Assembly: GCF_014653695.1 (NCBI RefSeq)
Contig: NZ_BNAR01000002.1
Location: 434,001 to 498,000 of the forward strand
Direction: 5' to 3'
Length of the DNA: 64,000 bases
Source of the DNA: Lentzea cavernae
GTDB taxonomy: Bacteria > Actinomycetota > Actinomycetes > Mycobacteriales > Pseudonocardiaceae
The translations under genes and the position numbers were made by a program. Under the pieces are notes generated by a model. That model saw only the letters and a list, made by a program, of their open reading frames with translations, searched no databases and was not told the DNA's origin. Shown one piece after another: positions 14,490 to 23,268 of the stretch (positions are counted from its first letter, which is position 1; every line of letters begins with the position of its first letter).

Positions 14490-16645
14490 GACACCCTCCC
14501 CCGCACTTCCACGACGTCCGTCACCACGACCTCCGCGACCTCTCCGCCGATGCTCACCGGCACGACCTCCGTGGCGTCACCCGACAACCGCCGCAGCCGC
14601 ACCGAGATGTCGCCGTCGTCCCAGGTGATGTCCACGGAGAGCCCGCCGCGGCAGCGCAGGCCGCGTGCCGAGCCCCGCGACCAGCCGGGTGGCAGGGCGG
14701 GCAGCACGTCGATCACGCCGGTGTGGCTCTGCACCACGACCTCCGCCAGAGCGGCGGTGAAGCCGTAGTTGCCGTCGATCTGGAACGGCGGGTGCGTGCT
14801 GAACAGGTTCGGCAGCAGGCCGCCCCACTCCGAGCCGTCGAACGGCGCGTCGCGGTGCCGGTCGCCGGTGAACGCCTGCGAGGCCTCCGACAGCAGCGCC
14901 CGCACGGTCTCGCCGTCGCCCAGCCGGGCGCGCAACGCCATCTTCCAGGCCCACGACCAGCCCATCGCACCGCCGCCGCGCCGGTCCACGCTCGCCACGG
15001 CGGCGTCACCGAGCAGGGTGCCGGCGACGATCTGGCCGAGCGGGTGGACCGACACCAGGTGCGACATGTGCCGGTGCGCCGGGTCCTCCTCGGCGAAGTC
15101 GCCGGCCCACTCCCCCAGCCGCCCGCCGAACACCGGGACGGGGCGCAGCCGGGGCAGCGCGTCCGCGATCTCCGCGAGCACCGGGTCGGCACGACCCGAG
15201 GCCAGTGCCAGCGCCAGCGTCCGTTCGAACACGGCGCGGATCAGCACCACGTCCATCGTCACGGACCACGACAACGCTTGCGCCTTGCCGGAGTCGTCGA
15301 GGAACCAGTTCTCCGGAGACGTCGACGGACACGTGTCGAGGTAGCCGTCCGGACCCTCGACCAACCAGTCCAGGCAGAACTCGGCGCAGCCCCGCAGCAA
15401 CGGCCATGCACGCTCCAAAGTGGACCAGGTGCGCGCGAAGTCGTAGTGGTCCCAGGCGTGCTGGACGAGCCAGGCGCCGCCCATCTGCCAGATCGCCCAC
15501 GACGGCGCGCCGTGGCCCATGCCGACGGGCAGCGCCCAGCCCCGAGCGTCGGTGTTGTGGTGCGCCACCCAGCCCCGCGCCCCGTACAGCGACCGCGCCA
15601 CCTCGCCGCCGGTCACCGCGAGCTTCTCCAGCAGTTCCAGCAACGGGTCGTGGCACTCGGCGAGCCCGGTGACCTCGGCGGCCCAGTAGTTCATCTGGGT
15701 GTTGATGTTGATCGTGTAGTTCGAGGACCACGCGGGCCGCAGGTCGCCGTTCCAGATGCCCTGCAGGTTCGCGGGCGGAGCGCCGGGCCGTGACGACGAG
15801 ACGAGCAGGTAACGGCCGTACGCGAACAGCACGGACGCAATCAGCTGTTCGTCCTCGCCGGTCAACAGGTCCGGCACGTCGACGACCTCCGGGACATCGC
15901 CGAACCACACCTCGCACGCGTCCATCAACGTCCTGTGGTTCCCGTGGCGCCTGCCGCTCCACGAGGACTCGGTCGTGGTCGCACTCGTGAGCGTGAGCAG
16001 CCAGCGCTCCCCCTCGTGCACCGTGACCGTCACCGTGCCGCGTTCCGGCCGAGAGCCGTAGACCGGTGCGTCGATCTGCGGTTCGTGCCGCGGCGCGGAG
16101 TCGACCGGGATCTCGATCACGAGGTTCAGCCCGTCACGCGAGACCTCGCGCAACGGCGTCGTGATCTCCACCCCGGACGGCACCGCCCCGGTGATCTCCA
16201 CGCACAGCGCGGTCTCCGACGCCCACACCCGCCTCACCACGTCCGACCCGCCGATGGTCAGCCGCTCGGTGACCACCCCCGTGTCCAGGTCGAGGGTCCG
16301 GCCGTGCGACTCCCCTTCGGGCAACGTGATCCACAGGTCCACGTACGGCAGGAAGGTCTGGCTGTAGCGGCCCTCGAACGACATCAGCAACGAGGTGGCG
16401 CGCTCCAGGTCACCGCCGAAGATCGCCTCCCGCACCTGCGCGAGCCGTTGCGGGCCTGCCCCTGCCGCCAGCACGTCCGCCAGCGCGCGGGAAGGCCCGT
16501 CGGCGGTGCCCGACCAGACCGTCGCGTCGTTGACCTGCACGCGGGACCGCCCGGCCCCGCCGAACACCATCGCGCCGAGACGGCCGTTGCCCACGGGCAG
16601 CGCCTCGGTCCACTCCGCCGCAGCCGACGGCCAGTGCAGTCTCAC
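14483..16645 (-). CDS. Glycoside hydrolase family 95 (alpha-L-fucosidase/galactosidase type)
   Basis: A 720-residue enzyme from GTG 16645, which overlaps the permease stop as GTGA; a longer open frame upstream is only a shadow of the permease gene. The N-terminal beta domain starts LHWPSAAAEWTEALPVGNGRLGAMVFGG, and the (alpha/alpha)6 barrel has INTQMNYWAAE, a WVAHHNTDARGW block near 360 and CPSTSPENWF, all GH95 hallmarks. GH95 enzymes invert and remove alpha-L-fucosyl or alpha-L-galactosyl residues from xyloglucan and similar side chains. No signal peptide, so it acts on imported oligosaccharides. Confidence 0.93.
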   Translation of the reverse strand: MRLHWPSAAAEWTEALPVGNGRLGAMVFGGAGRSRVQVNDATVWSGTADGPSRALADVLAAGAGPQRLAQVREAIFGGDLERATSLLMSFEGRYSQTFLPYVDLWITLPEGESHGRTLDLDTGVVTERLTIGGSDVVRRVWASETALCVEITGAVPSGVEITTPLREVSRDGLNLVIEIPVDSAPRHEPQIDAPVYGSRPERGTVTVTVHEGERWLLTLTSATTTESSWSGRRHGNHRTLMDACEVWFGDVPEVVDVPDLLTGEDEQLIASVLFAYGRYLLVSSSRPGAPPANLQGIWNGDLRPAWSSNYTININTQMNYWAAEVTGLAECHDPLLELLEKLAVTGGEVARSLYGARGWVAHHNTDARGWALPVGMGHGAPSWAIWQMGGAWLVQHAWDHYDFARTWSTLERAWPLLRGCAEFCLDWLVEGPDGYLDTCPSTSPENWFLDDSGKAQALSWSVTMDVVLIRAVFERTLALALASGRADPVLAEIADALPRLRPVPVFGGRLGEWAGDFAEEDPAHRHMSHLVSVHPLGQIVAGTLLGDAAVASVDRRGGGAMGWSWAWKMALRARLGDGETVRALLSEASQAFTGDRHRDAPFDGSEWGGLLPNLFSTHPPFQIDGNYGFTAALAEVVVQSHTGVIDVLPALPPGWSRGSARGLRCRGGLSVDITWDDGDISVRLRRLSGDATEVVPVSIGGEVAEVVVTDVVEVRGRVSC

Positions 16646-17523
16646 TTGATCCCCGTGAAGCCGATGGAGTTGACGAGCCGCCGTCCGAAGACCACGAACA
16701 GCAGCAACATCGGCAGCGCCGCGACCAGCGTCGCCGCCATCAGGCCCGCCCAGTCCAGCGACGCCTGCGGTGAGGACTGCTTGAACACCGCGAGCGCGAG
16801 GGTGAGCGGGCGGACCGACTCGTCGTTGGTGACGAGCAACGGCCAGAAGTAGTCGTTCCAGGTGGTGATGAACTGCAGCAGCGTCAGGGTCGCCATCGGG
16901 GCGACGCTCATCGGCAGCACGATCCGGAAGCACACGCGCAGCGGCCCGGCGCCGTCGATGATCGCGGCCTCCTCGACCTCGTTCGAGAGCCCGAGCATGA
17001 ACTGCCGCAGGAAGAAGATGTTGAACGCGGAGAAGAACGCGCCCGGCAGGATCATGCCGCCGAACGTGTTGAGCAGCCCCAGGTCCTTCATCAGCACGAA
17101 GTTCGGCAGCAGCGTGAACACCGACGGCACCATCAGCGCGGTCAGCAGGACGCCGAAGACGAGCTCGCGGCCCTTCCATTGCAGGCGGGCGAACGCGTAG
17201 GCGGCCAGCGCCGAGAACACGACCGTGCACAGCGTCAGAAGTCCCGCGTACACAATGGAGTTCCACAACGCGAGAGCCAGATCGATGCTGGCTCCCGAAC
17301 CACCCTCCGCGGCTGCTTCAGCGGGAGAAGCCAGCCCGAGAGCGCGCTGGAACGGACCCCACGTGAAGTCCACCGGCAGCAACGACGACGGGTCCGTCGA
17401 CATGGCGAAGTTGTTGGACAGCGCGGTCCGCACGATCCAGTAGAACGGGAAGATCGTGACCAGCAGCACGACGACCAGGTAGCCCCAGGCGACTCCCCTG
17501 CCGAGCCTCATCGGAACGGTCAT
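16642..17523 (-). CDS. Sugar ABC transporter permease (MalG family)
   Basis: A 293-residue membrane protein with six hydrophobic segments and the EAA loop NEVEEAAIIDGAGPLRVC, where the missing ATPase docks. It pairs with the upstream MalF-type permease, nine bases away. A substantial periplasmic loop follows the first helix (about residues 40-90). The downstream GH95 start overlaps its stop, so transport and hydrolysis genes are translationally coupled. Confidence 0.93.
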   Translation of the reverse strand: MTVPMRLGRGVAWGYLVVVLLVTIFPFYWIVRTALSNNFAMSTDPSSLLPVDFTWGPFQRALGLASPAEAAAEGGSGASIDLALALWNSIVYAGLLTLCTVVFSALAAYAFARLQWKGRELVFGVLLTALMVPSVFTLLPNFVLMKDLGLLNTFGGMILPGAFFSAFNIFFLRQFMLGLSNEVEEAAIIDGAGPLRVCFRIVLPMSVAPMATLTLLQFITTWNDYFWPLLVTNDESVRPLTLALAVFKQSSPQASLDWAGLMAATLVAALPMLLLFVVFGRRLVNSIGFTGIK

Positions 17524-17532
17524 GGCGCCCCC

Positions 17533-18495
17533 TCAGTTGGTGTCGGACTCGCCGGCACGGGCCATCCGCATCTGCGTGAAGGTCACCGCGACGAGCATCA
17601 GGAACAGGGCGAGCGACATCGTCGCGGCGTAACCGAAGTCGAACTGGCCGAACGCCTTGTCGTAGATGTACATCTGCAGCACCAGCGACGCGTCCGCCGG
17701 ACCGCCCTTGGTGCTGACCTGGACGATGTCGAAGATCTGGGTGGAGCCGATCACGTTGAGGATCACGACCATCACCAGGATCGGCCGCAGCAACGGCAAC
17801 GTCAGCGAGCGGAACATCTGGAACTCCGACGCGCCGTCGATCCGCCCGGCCTCGTAGATCGTCGCGGGGATCGTCTGCAGACCCGCGAAGATGAGGACCG
17901 CGTTGTAGCCCATGGTCTTCCAGACGTTGAGCGCGGCCAGCGTCGGCACCGCCCAGGTGTCCGAGGCGAAGAACATGACCGGCTCGCCGGTGATCCACGT
18001 GATCAGCTGGTTCACGATGCCGAGCTGCGGGTCGAGCATCCACGTCCACACCAGCGCCGTGACGACGCCGGAGATGAGGAACGGCAGGATCATCAGCCCG
18101 CGGACCGTCGTGCCGACACCCAGGCGGTGCAGCACGACGGCGGTGAGCAGCGAGACACCGACACCGAGCACGACCGACAGCACGACGAAGTAGGCCGTGA
18201 CGCCGAGGGAGTGCCAGAAACGGGTGTCGCCGATCAGCTCCTGGACGTTCTCGAGCCCCGTCCACACCGGCGGGGTGAGGATGTGGAACTCGGTGAAGCT
18301 CAGGTAGACCCCGCGCAGCATCGGGTAGGCGAAGAACACGCCGAACCCGAGGAGTGCGGGGGTGACGAGCAGCCACGCGACCCACGTGTCGTTGCGGCGT
18401 GAAGCGGGGCCTTTGCGGCGGCGTGCGGGCGGAGACGTCGTGGTGGCGGGTCCACGCACGACCTGGGCGCTTGAGTCCTGCACGGTCGTCACCAC
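17533..18495 (-). CDS. Sugar ABC transporter permease (MalF family)
   Basis: A 320-residue membrane protein. A cytosolic basic N-terminus (ARRRKGPASRRND) precedes six membrane segments and the EAA loop ATIYEAGRIDGASEFQMF. It forms the heterodimeric channel with the MalG-type protein. Its start is 14 bases after the GH27 stop. Like many actinomycete carbohydrate importers the locus has no ATPase gene, so a shared MsiK-type ATPase encoded elsewhere is expected. Confidence 0.93.
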   Translation of the reverse strand: MVTTVQDSSAQVVRGPATTTSPPARRRKGPASRRNDTWVAWLLVTPALLGFGVFFAYPMLRGVYLSFTEFHILTPPVWTGLENVQELIGDTRFWHSLGVTAYFVVLSVVLGVGVSLLTAVVLHRLGVGTTVRGLMILPFLISGVVTALVWTWMLDPQLGIVNQLITWITGEPVMFFASDTWAVPTLAALNVWKTMGYNAVLIFAGLQTIPATIYEAGRIDGASEFQMFRSLTLPLLRPILVMVVILNVIGSTQIFDIVQVSTKGGPADASLVLQMYIYDKAFGQFDFGYAATMSLALFLMLVAVTFTQMRMARAGESDTN

Positions 18496-18509
18496 GACGC
18501 CTCCTGGTC

Positions 18510-20468
18510 TCAGATGCGGATGCTGTCGACGTCGAACACGGAGTCGTCCGGGTTGCCGATCCGGATCGTGTTGCCGCCCTTCAACAGGTAGACGGGCACG
18601 GTGACCTTCTGCGGGGTGTTCCAGTCGTCGTCGTTGGACCCGGCGACGGGCAGCTTGAAGCTCGTGCCGTTCACCGTGACGACGCCGGTCCTGCTGGCGT
18701 CGGCGGAGATGTAGGCCAGCTCGACGAGGTAGGTGCCCTCACGCGGCACGGTGACCGCCGGCATCGTGAGAGAGCCGCTGCCGCCGAGGTAACCGACCTT
18801 GCTGCCGCCCGAGCACGCGCAGCCGTAGACGGTCGCGCCGCCGCCGACGCTGCCCTTCTCCGCCTCGTACGTCACGCTTTCCTGCGGTGTCACGAAGGTG
18901 ACGGGCTTCGAGCGGGCACCGTTCTGCACGACGGTGAACTCGTAGGAGGTCGCCGGGGTGAGGCCGGTGACGGTCACCTTGGTGTCGGTGGTCGTGGCGA
19001 CCTTCTTGGTGCCCGCGTAAACGTCGTAACGGACGCCGGTCTTGCCGTACCACTTCAGCGACACGCTGTCCGGCGTGGCGGCGGTGCCCTGCACGACACC
19101 GGGCGCGACCGAGGAGCGCGGCGTGATCGTGAACAGCTTCGAGCCGTGCACCGGGAGGTCCTCGGTGATGGAGCCGGACTTCTGGCCGACGTCCTTCTTC
19201 GCCCAGACGTCGCGGACCTTGGCGTTGCCCTGGATGCCGAGCCGTGCGAAGTCCGCCGTCACCTGCGCGGGCCTGGAGCCGAGGTTGAACAGCGCCACGG
19301 TGTAGCTGCCGTCGCGGTTGCGGGCGTACCAGACCTGCTGGTCGGAGAGCTGGTCGACCGGCCGGGCGGGGATGCCCGCCTGGTTGATGGCGATGACCTC
19401 GTTGTTGGTCAACAGCTCGTGGCCGAAGTCGTCGATCTTCGTGAGGTCGTCGCCGATGTAGAGCGGCGAGGCCGAGATCGACCACAACGTCATGTAGCTC
19501 TGCCGCTCGGCCTCGGTGAGGCCGTCCATCTGGCCGTTGCCGACGGCGAGGCTGTCGAGGTTGTTCCAGTGGCCGGGGCCGGCGTCGTCGATCCACTGCA
19601 CGACGTCGTTCCAGCGCTGCTTCACCGACTGGTTCCAGGTGACGAGCGTGTCGCAGTAGCACTCGACGTCGGTGTCGACGCGCCAGCCGTTGGTGTTGGC
19701 CTTCCACACGTCGGCATAGCGGTGGCTCAGCGCCCACGAGATGAGGAACTCGATCGGACGACCGGTGCTCTTGAGCGCGGAGTTCCACGCCTTCACGTCG
19801 GTGGTGTTGTCGTAGCGCTCGCCGCCGCGGAAGCTGCCGGGACCGACGCCGTCGAGCTTGAGGAAGTCGACGCCCCAGCCCGCGAGCACCTGCGCGATGG
19901 AGTCGATGTACTTCTGCGAGCACGGGTTCGCGAAGTCCATCTTGTAGGCCATGTCCCACCCGTTGGTCTTGCGCAGGTCGGGGTAGACGATGTCCTTGGT
20001 GGTGCAGCCGGGCGCGTTGTGGATCGGCGTCTTGCCGTCGTTGTACGCCTTGAGGTCCAGCCCGACCGCGAGGTACGAGCCGAACTTCATGCCCTTGCCG
20101 TGGATGTAGTCACCGAGCCACTTGAAGCCGCGCGGGAACTTCTTGGCGTCCACCACCGGGCGCCCGTACTCGTCGAACGAGCCGAGCCAGCCCGCGTCGA
20201 CGTTCACGTGGTCGTACCCGGCCTTCTTGTACTTCGCCGCGAGCACGTCGGCCTGTGCCACGACGTTCTTCTCGTTCAGCCAGCTCGCGGGACCGTCCGG
20301 GTTGACCCCGGGGTAGTTGGTCGCCTGCAACGTCCAGCTGCTCCAGCCCATGTACGGCTTCTCGGCCTTGGCCGCCGTCGGTTGCTGCTGGACCGGCGCT
20401 TGGGCCTGGGCTGCTGGAACCGCGATCAGCGACGCGAGCAGGCCAGCAACGACACCTAACGCTCTCAA
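18510..20468 (-). CDS. Secreted GH27 alpha-galactosidase/beta-L-arabinopyranosidase-like enzyme with CBM
   Basis: About 652 residues from TTG 20468, chosen because AAAGGAG lies six bases upstream and it gives a clean signal peptide (MRALGVVAGLLASLIAVPAAQAQA). The GH27 barrel starts KPYMGWSSW, has VNVDAGW near 105, the nucleophile aspartate in FLKLDGVG near 204 and the acid/base region DTDVECYCDT near 263. A beta domain, a FN3-like module (about 465-535) and a C-terminal CBM35/6-type module starting VTYEAEKG follow. In place of the usual D-D pair contacting galactose it has D-A, which may change specificity. It would trim side chains outside the cell. Confidence 0.9.
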   Translation of the reverse strand: MRALGVVAGLLASLIAVPAAQAQAPVQQQPTAAKAEKPYMGWSSWTLQATNYPGVNPDGPASWLNEKNVVAQADVLAAKYKKAGYDHVNVDAGWLGSFDEYGRPVVDAKKFPRGFKWLGDYIHGKGMKFGSYLAVGLDLKAYNDGKTPIHNAPGCTTKDIVYPDLRKTNGWDMAYKMDFANPCSQKYIDSIAQVLAGWGVDFLKLDGVGPGSFRGGERYDNTTDVKAWNSALKSTGRPIEFLISWALSHRYADVWKANTNGWRVDTDVECYCDTLVTWNQSVKQRWNDVVQWIDDAGPGHWNNLDSLAVGNGQMDGLTEAERQSYMTLWSISASPLYIGDDLTKIDDFGHELLTNNEVIAINQAGIPARPVDQLSDQQVWYARNRDGSYTVALFNLGSRPAQVTADFARLGIQGNAKVRDVWAKKDVGQKSGSITEDLPVHGSKLFTITPRSSVAPGVVQGTAATPDSVSLKWYGKTGVRYDVYAGTKKVATTTDTKVTVTGLTPATSYEFTVVQNGARSKPVTFVTPQESVTYEAEKGSVGGGATVYGCACSGGSKVGYLGGSGSLTMPAVTVPREGTYLVELAYISADASRTGVVTVNGTSFKLPVAGSNDDDWNTPQKVTVPVYLLKGGNTIRIGNPDDSVFDVDSIRI

Positions 20469-20502
20469 GACCACTCCTTTGTGATGTGTGCGGCGGTGTT
20501 TC

Positions 20503-21591
20503 TCAGGCGACCCGGAGGTCTTCCATCGCGTCGCGGTCCCAGTCGATGCCGAGACCTGGTGCGTCCGGGGCGAGAGCGTGTCCACTTCGGACTGCCATCT
20601 CGCTCTTGGTGATCCCGCGCAGCTGCGGGATGTGCTCGACGAACCTCCCGTTGGGCAACGCCGCCGCGAGGCTGACGTGCAGCTCCATCAGGAAGTGCGG
20701 GCAGACGTCCGCGTTGAACGCCTCCGCGAGGTGCGCGACCTTCAGGAACGGCGTGATGCCACCGATCCGCGCCGCGTCGACCTGGACGATCGAGGCCGCA
20801 CCGCGTTCGAGGTACTCGCGGAACTGGGCCACGGAGTACAGCGACTCCCCCACCGCGATCGGGATGCCGGTGCTCCGGGCCAGACGCTCGTGCCCGCTCA
20901 GGTCGTCAGCCGGCAGCGGCTCCTCGAGCCAGGTGAGGTTGACGCCGCGGAACGCGTCCGCGCGCCGGATCGCCTCGGCCGCCGTCATGGACTGGTTGGC
21001 GTCGACCATGATCGCGAACCGCTCGCCGACCGCCGCCCGGACGGCCTCGAGACGTTCGGCGTCCTCGGCCAGGTCGGGCTTGCCGACCTTCATCTTGATG
21101 CCCTGCCACCCCTGCGCGGCCGTCTCCTTCGCGCCCGCGACGAGGTCCTCGGTGCTCAGGTGCAGCCAGCCGCCCTCGGTGTCGTACAGCGGGACTTCTT
21201 GCTTGTAGCCGCCTGCCATGCGCCACAACGGTTCCTGTGCTCGCAGGCAGCGCAGGTCCCAGAGCGCGGTGTCCACGGCGGCCAGCGCGAGCGAGGTGAT
21301 CGCGCCGACCGTGGTGGACCGCGTGTGGGCGAACAGGTCACGCCAGACGTGCTCGATGCGCCGCGAGTCGGCGTCGACCAGACGGGGCAGCAGGTGGTCC
21401 TTCAGGAGGGCGAGGACCGAGCTGCCGCCCGTGCCGATCGTGTAGGCGTACCCGAGTCCGGTGAGCCCGTCGTCCGTCGTGACCTCGACGAACACGGTCT
21501 CCTGCTTGACGAACTGCTGCACCGCGTCGGTGCGCAGGGTCTCCACGGGGACATCGACCTGGAACGCCTCGGCACGCACGACCTTCGCCAC
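20503..21591 (-). CDS. Enolase-superfamily enzyme (mandelate racemase/sugar-acid dehydratase type)
   Basis: A 362-residue protein with an enolase capping domain and a barrel carrying GIKMKVGK (KxK, about 165-168), metal ligands in VDANQ (about 196), WLEEPL (about 220) and VGESL (about 247), an aspartate in QVDAARIGG and the catalytic histidine in CPHFL near 297. This is the MR-subgroup Asp-His/KxK set used by acid-sugar dehydratases. It is the first gene of the carbohydrate operon, so a sugar acid derived from released galactose, fucose or arabinose is the likely substrate. GTG 21591 follows GAGGAG. Confidence 0.9.
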   Translation of the reverse strand: MAKVVRAEAFQVDVPVETLRTDAVQQFVKQETVFVEVTTDDGLTGLGYAYTIGTGGSSVLALLKDHLLPRLVDADSRRIEHVWRDLFAHTRSTTVGAITSLALAAVDTALWDLRCLRAQEPLWRMAGGYKQEVPLYDTEGGWLHLSTEDLVAGAKETAAQGWQGIKMKVGKPDLAEDAERLEAVRAAVGERFAIMVDANQSMTAAEAIRRADAFRGVNLTWLEEPLPADDLSGHERLARSTGIPIAVGESLYSVAQFREYLERGAASIVQVDAARIGGITPFLKVAHLAEAFNADVCPHFLMELHVSLAAALPNGRFVEHIPQLRGITKSEMAVRSGHALAPDAPGLGIDWDRDAMEDLRVA

Positions 21592-21611
21592 GCCAACTCC
21601 TCGGACCTTTG

Positions 21612-21640
21612 ATCCTATAGGATATTTGACGGGGATTGAA
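21612..21640 (-). promoter_or_regulatory. Promoter of the carbohydrate operon with palindromic operator
   Basis: On the minus strand TTCAAT (21635-21640) and TAGGAT (21612-21617) are separated by 17 bases, a good sigma-70-type promoter 20 bases before the GTG at 21591. The -10 is inside the perfect 12-bp palindrome ATCCTATAGGAT (21612-21623), a form and size suited to a GntR/FCD repressor. The regulator is probably the GntR encoded at the operon end. Confidence 0.7.
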
Positions 21641-21823
21641 CGCTGACGTTACGAGCATGTCAACCGTCGCTCGGACACGTTCCCACGCAGATGACAGCGT
21701 TTTCAACGGGTCATCGCGACCGGATCAAGTTCCGGTCCTCCGATGTCTGCAGCTCACAGCCGCCCGACATCCGCCCACCGGCGTGTGGTGGTGTGTTTAA
21801 AAGTGAGCGGTTCTGTCCGGTTG

Positions 21824-22279
21824 TCAGACGGACTCGGCGGCGCGCTTCAGCCGCTGCAGCGTCGCCTCGATGTTGCGCTGGTTCGTCACAGCGCGGTTCC
21901 CCACCCCGGTCGCGAGCCGCGTGAGGGGCACGTACCAGCCGGGCCTGCGGTCCCACGTCGACTCGGTGACGCGGCAGCCGTCCGCGGTCTCCTCGATGTC
22001 GTACTGCCAGCGCGACACCGCGAGCCCCAGCGACTTCACCTCGAACGCGAACCGGGTCGCGGAGCAGTCGGTCACCGTGGAGGTCGTCGGCCACACGCGC
22101 CAGCCGCGCCGATTGATGCCGCGGAACCGGGCGCCGACCCGCGGACCGGCGGCGTTCAGCCACGTGCCGCTCGCGTACTCCTCGGCGCACTCCCCCATCC
22201 CACGCAGGGAGCTGACCAGCTCGAACACCCGCTGCGAAGGAGCGGCCACGTCGATGTGGGCGGAGGCGTCCGGGGTCAT
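21824..22279 (-). CDS. SRPBCC family protein
   Basis: A 151-residue START/Bet v1-like domain: it begins SAHIDVAAPSQRVFELVSSLRGMGE, continues RVGARFRGINRRGWRVWPTTSTVT and SRWQYDIEETADGCRVTES and ends in a long C-terminal helix, the order of polyketide cyclase/AHSA1-like SRPBCC proteins. It is a hydrophobic-ligand binder of unknown function. The gene stands alone on the minus strand behind a palindromic operator-like sequence. Confidence 0.85.
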   Translation of the reverse strand: MTPDASAHIDVAAPSQRVFELVSSLRGMGECAEEYASGTWLNAAGPRVGARFRGINRRGWRVWPTTSTVTDCSATRFAFEVKSLGLAVSRWQYDIEETADGCRVTESTWDRRPGWYVPLTRLATGVGNRAVTNQRNIEATLQRLKRAAESV

Positions 22280-22289
22280 GAGCCAGAAC

Positions 22290-22306
22290 TTACTACCGGT
22301 AGGTAA
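22290..22306. promoter_or_regulatory. Palindromic operator-like site
   Basis: TTACTACCGGTAGGTAA lies 11 bases upstream of the SRPBCC start. Its core CTACCGGTAG is a perfect palindrome with near-symmetric TTA/GTAA ends, a form common for TetR-family operators. No TetR gene is adjacent; the nearest is at 29144. Confidence 0.5.
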
Positions 22307-22312
22307 CGTGCG

Positions 22313-23254
22313 CTAGAGCTGCCGGATCGGTTCACCCGCGAGGAACGCGTGGACGTCCTCCACCGCCTCGGTGAAGTAGGTGCGGTAGTTCCCCTCGGTC
22401 ACGTACCCCAGGTGAGGGGTCGCGAGGACGTTCGGCAGGCCGCGCAACGAGTCGGTCAGCGGCAGCGGCTCCACCTCGAACACGTCGAGCCCGGCACCCG
22501 CGATCCTCCTCTCCCGCAACACCTCCAGCAACGCCGCCGCGTCGACGATCGGCGCGCGCGAGGTGTTCACCAGGAACGCCGAAGGCTTCAGGCAGGCCAG
22601 CGCGGCGGCGTCCACCAGGCCGCGGGTGCGGTCGCTCAGCGCCAGGTGGATGGACGCGAAGTCGCTCTGCGCCAACAGGTCGTGCAACCCCGGGGCGAGC
22701 CGGACGCCTTCGGGTTCCACGCGCTCGGCGGTGAGGTTCTGGCTCCACGCCACGACGTCCATGCCGAACGCCCGGCCCACCCGTGCGACGGCCTTGCCGA
22801 GGTGCCCGAAGCCCAGCAGGCCGAGGGTGCGGCCGGCCAGGTCGACGCCGACGGTGCTCTGCCACGGTCCGCCGGAGTGGAAGGCCGCGTTCTCGACGGT
22901 GAGGTGGCGGGCGAGGCCGAGGATCAACGCCCACGTCAGCTCGGTGGGCGGGGTCTTGGCGCTGCCCGTGCCGCAGACCGTCACGCCGTGCGCGCGGGCC
23001 GCGTCCAGGTCGATCGCGGCGTTGCGCATGCCGCTCGTGATCAGCAGCTTCAGCCGGGGCAGCCGCGCGAACAGGGCCGCGTCGAACGGCGTGCGCTCGC
23101 GCATGATCACGACGCACTCCGCCTCGGCCAGTTCGGCGGCCGGGTCGGGGAGGTGGTCGCGCAGCACCGTCACGTCGAGGCCCGACCAGTCGGCGTTGGC
23201 GAGCGCCACGCCCTGGTAGTCGTCCAGCACCACACACCGCATGGGCCCGATCAT
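22313..23254 (-). CDS. D-2-hydroxyacid dehydrogenase
   Basis: A 313-residue NAD(P)-dependent dehydrogenase. It has the nucleotide loop LLGFGHLG near 146, the catalytic Arg in VNTSRAPIVD near 228, the Glu region DVFEVEPLP near 257 and the catalytic His in TPHLGY near 281. The family reduces 2-keto acids to D-2-hydroxyacids. ATG 23254 is 14 bases from the divergent DUF3291 start; an internal ATG four codons later (23242) is an alternative. The gene precedes the SRPBCC gene on the same strand. Confidence 0.92.
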   Translation of the reverse strand: MIGPMRCVVLDDYQGVALANADWSGLDVTVLRDHLPDPAAELAEAECVVIMRERTPFDAALFARLPRLKLLITSGMRNAAIDLDAARAHGVTVCGTGSAKTPPTELTWALILGLARHLTVENAAFHSGGPWQSTVGVDLAGRTLGLLGFGHLGKAVARVGRAFGMDVVAWSQNLTAERVEPEGVRLAPGLHDLLAQSDFASIHLALSDRTRGLVDAAALACLKPSAFLVNTSRAPIVDAAALLEVLRERRIAGAGLDVFEVEPLPLTDSLRGLPNVLATPHLGYVTEGNYRTYFTEAVEDVHAFLAGEPIRQL

Positions 23255-23268
23255 GTCAGAGTAGGCGC

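Noticed and set aside
16646..17266. N-terminal extension of the GH95 gene
   Set aside because: It translates the permease gene in another frame, and GTG 16645 gives the family start.
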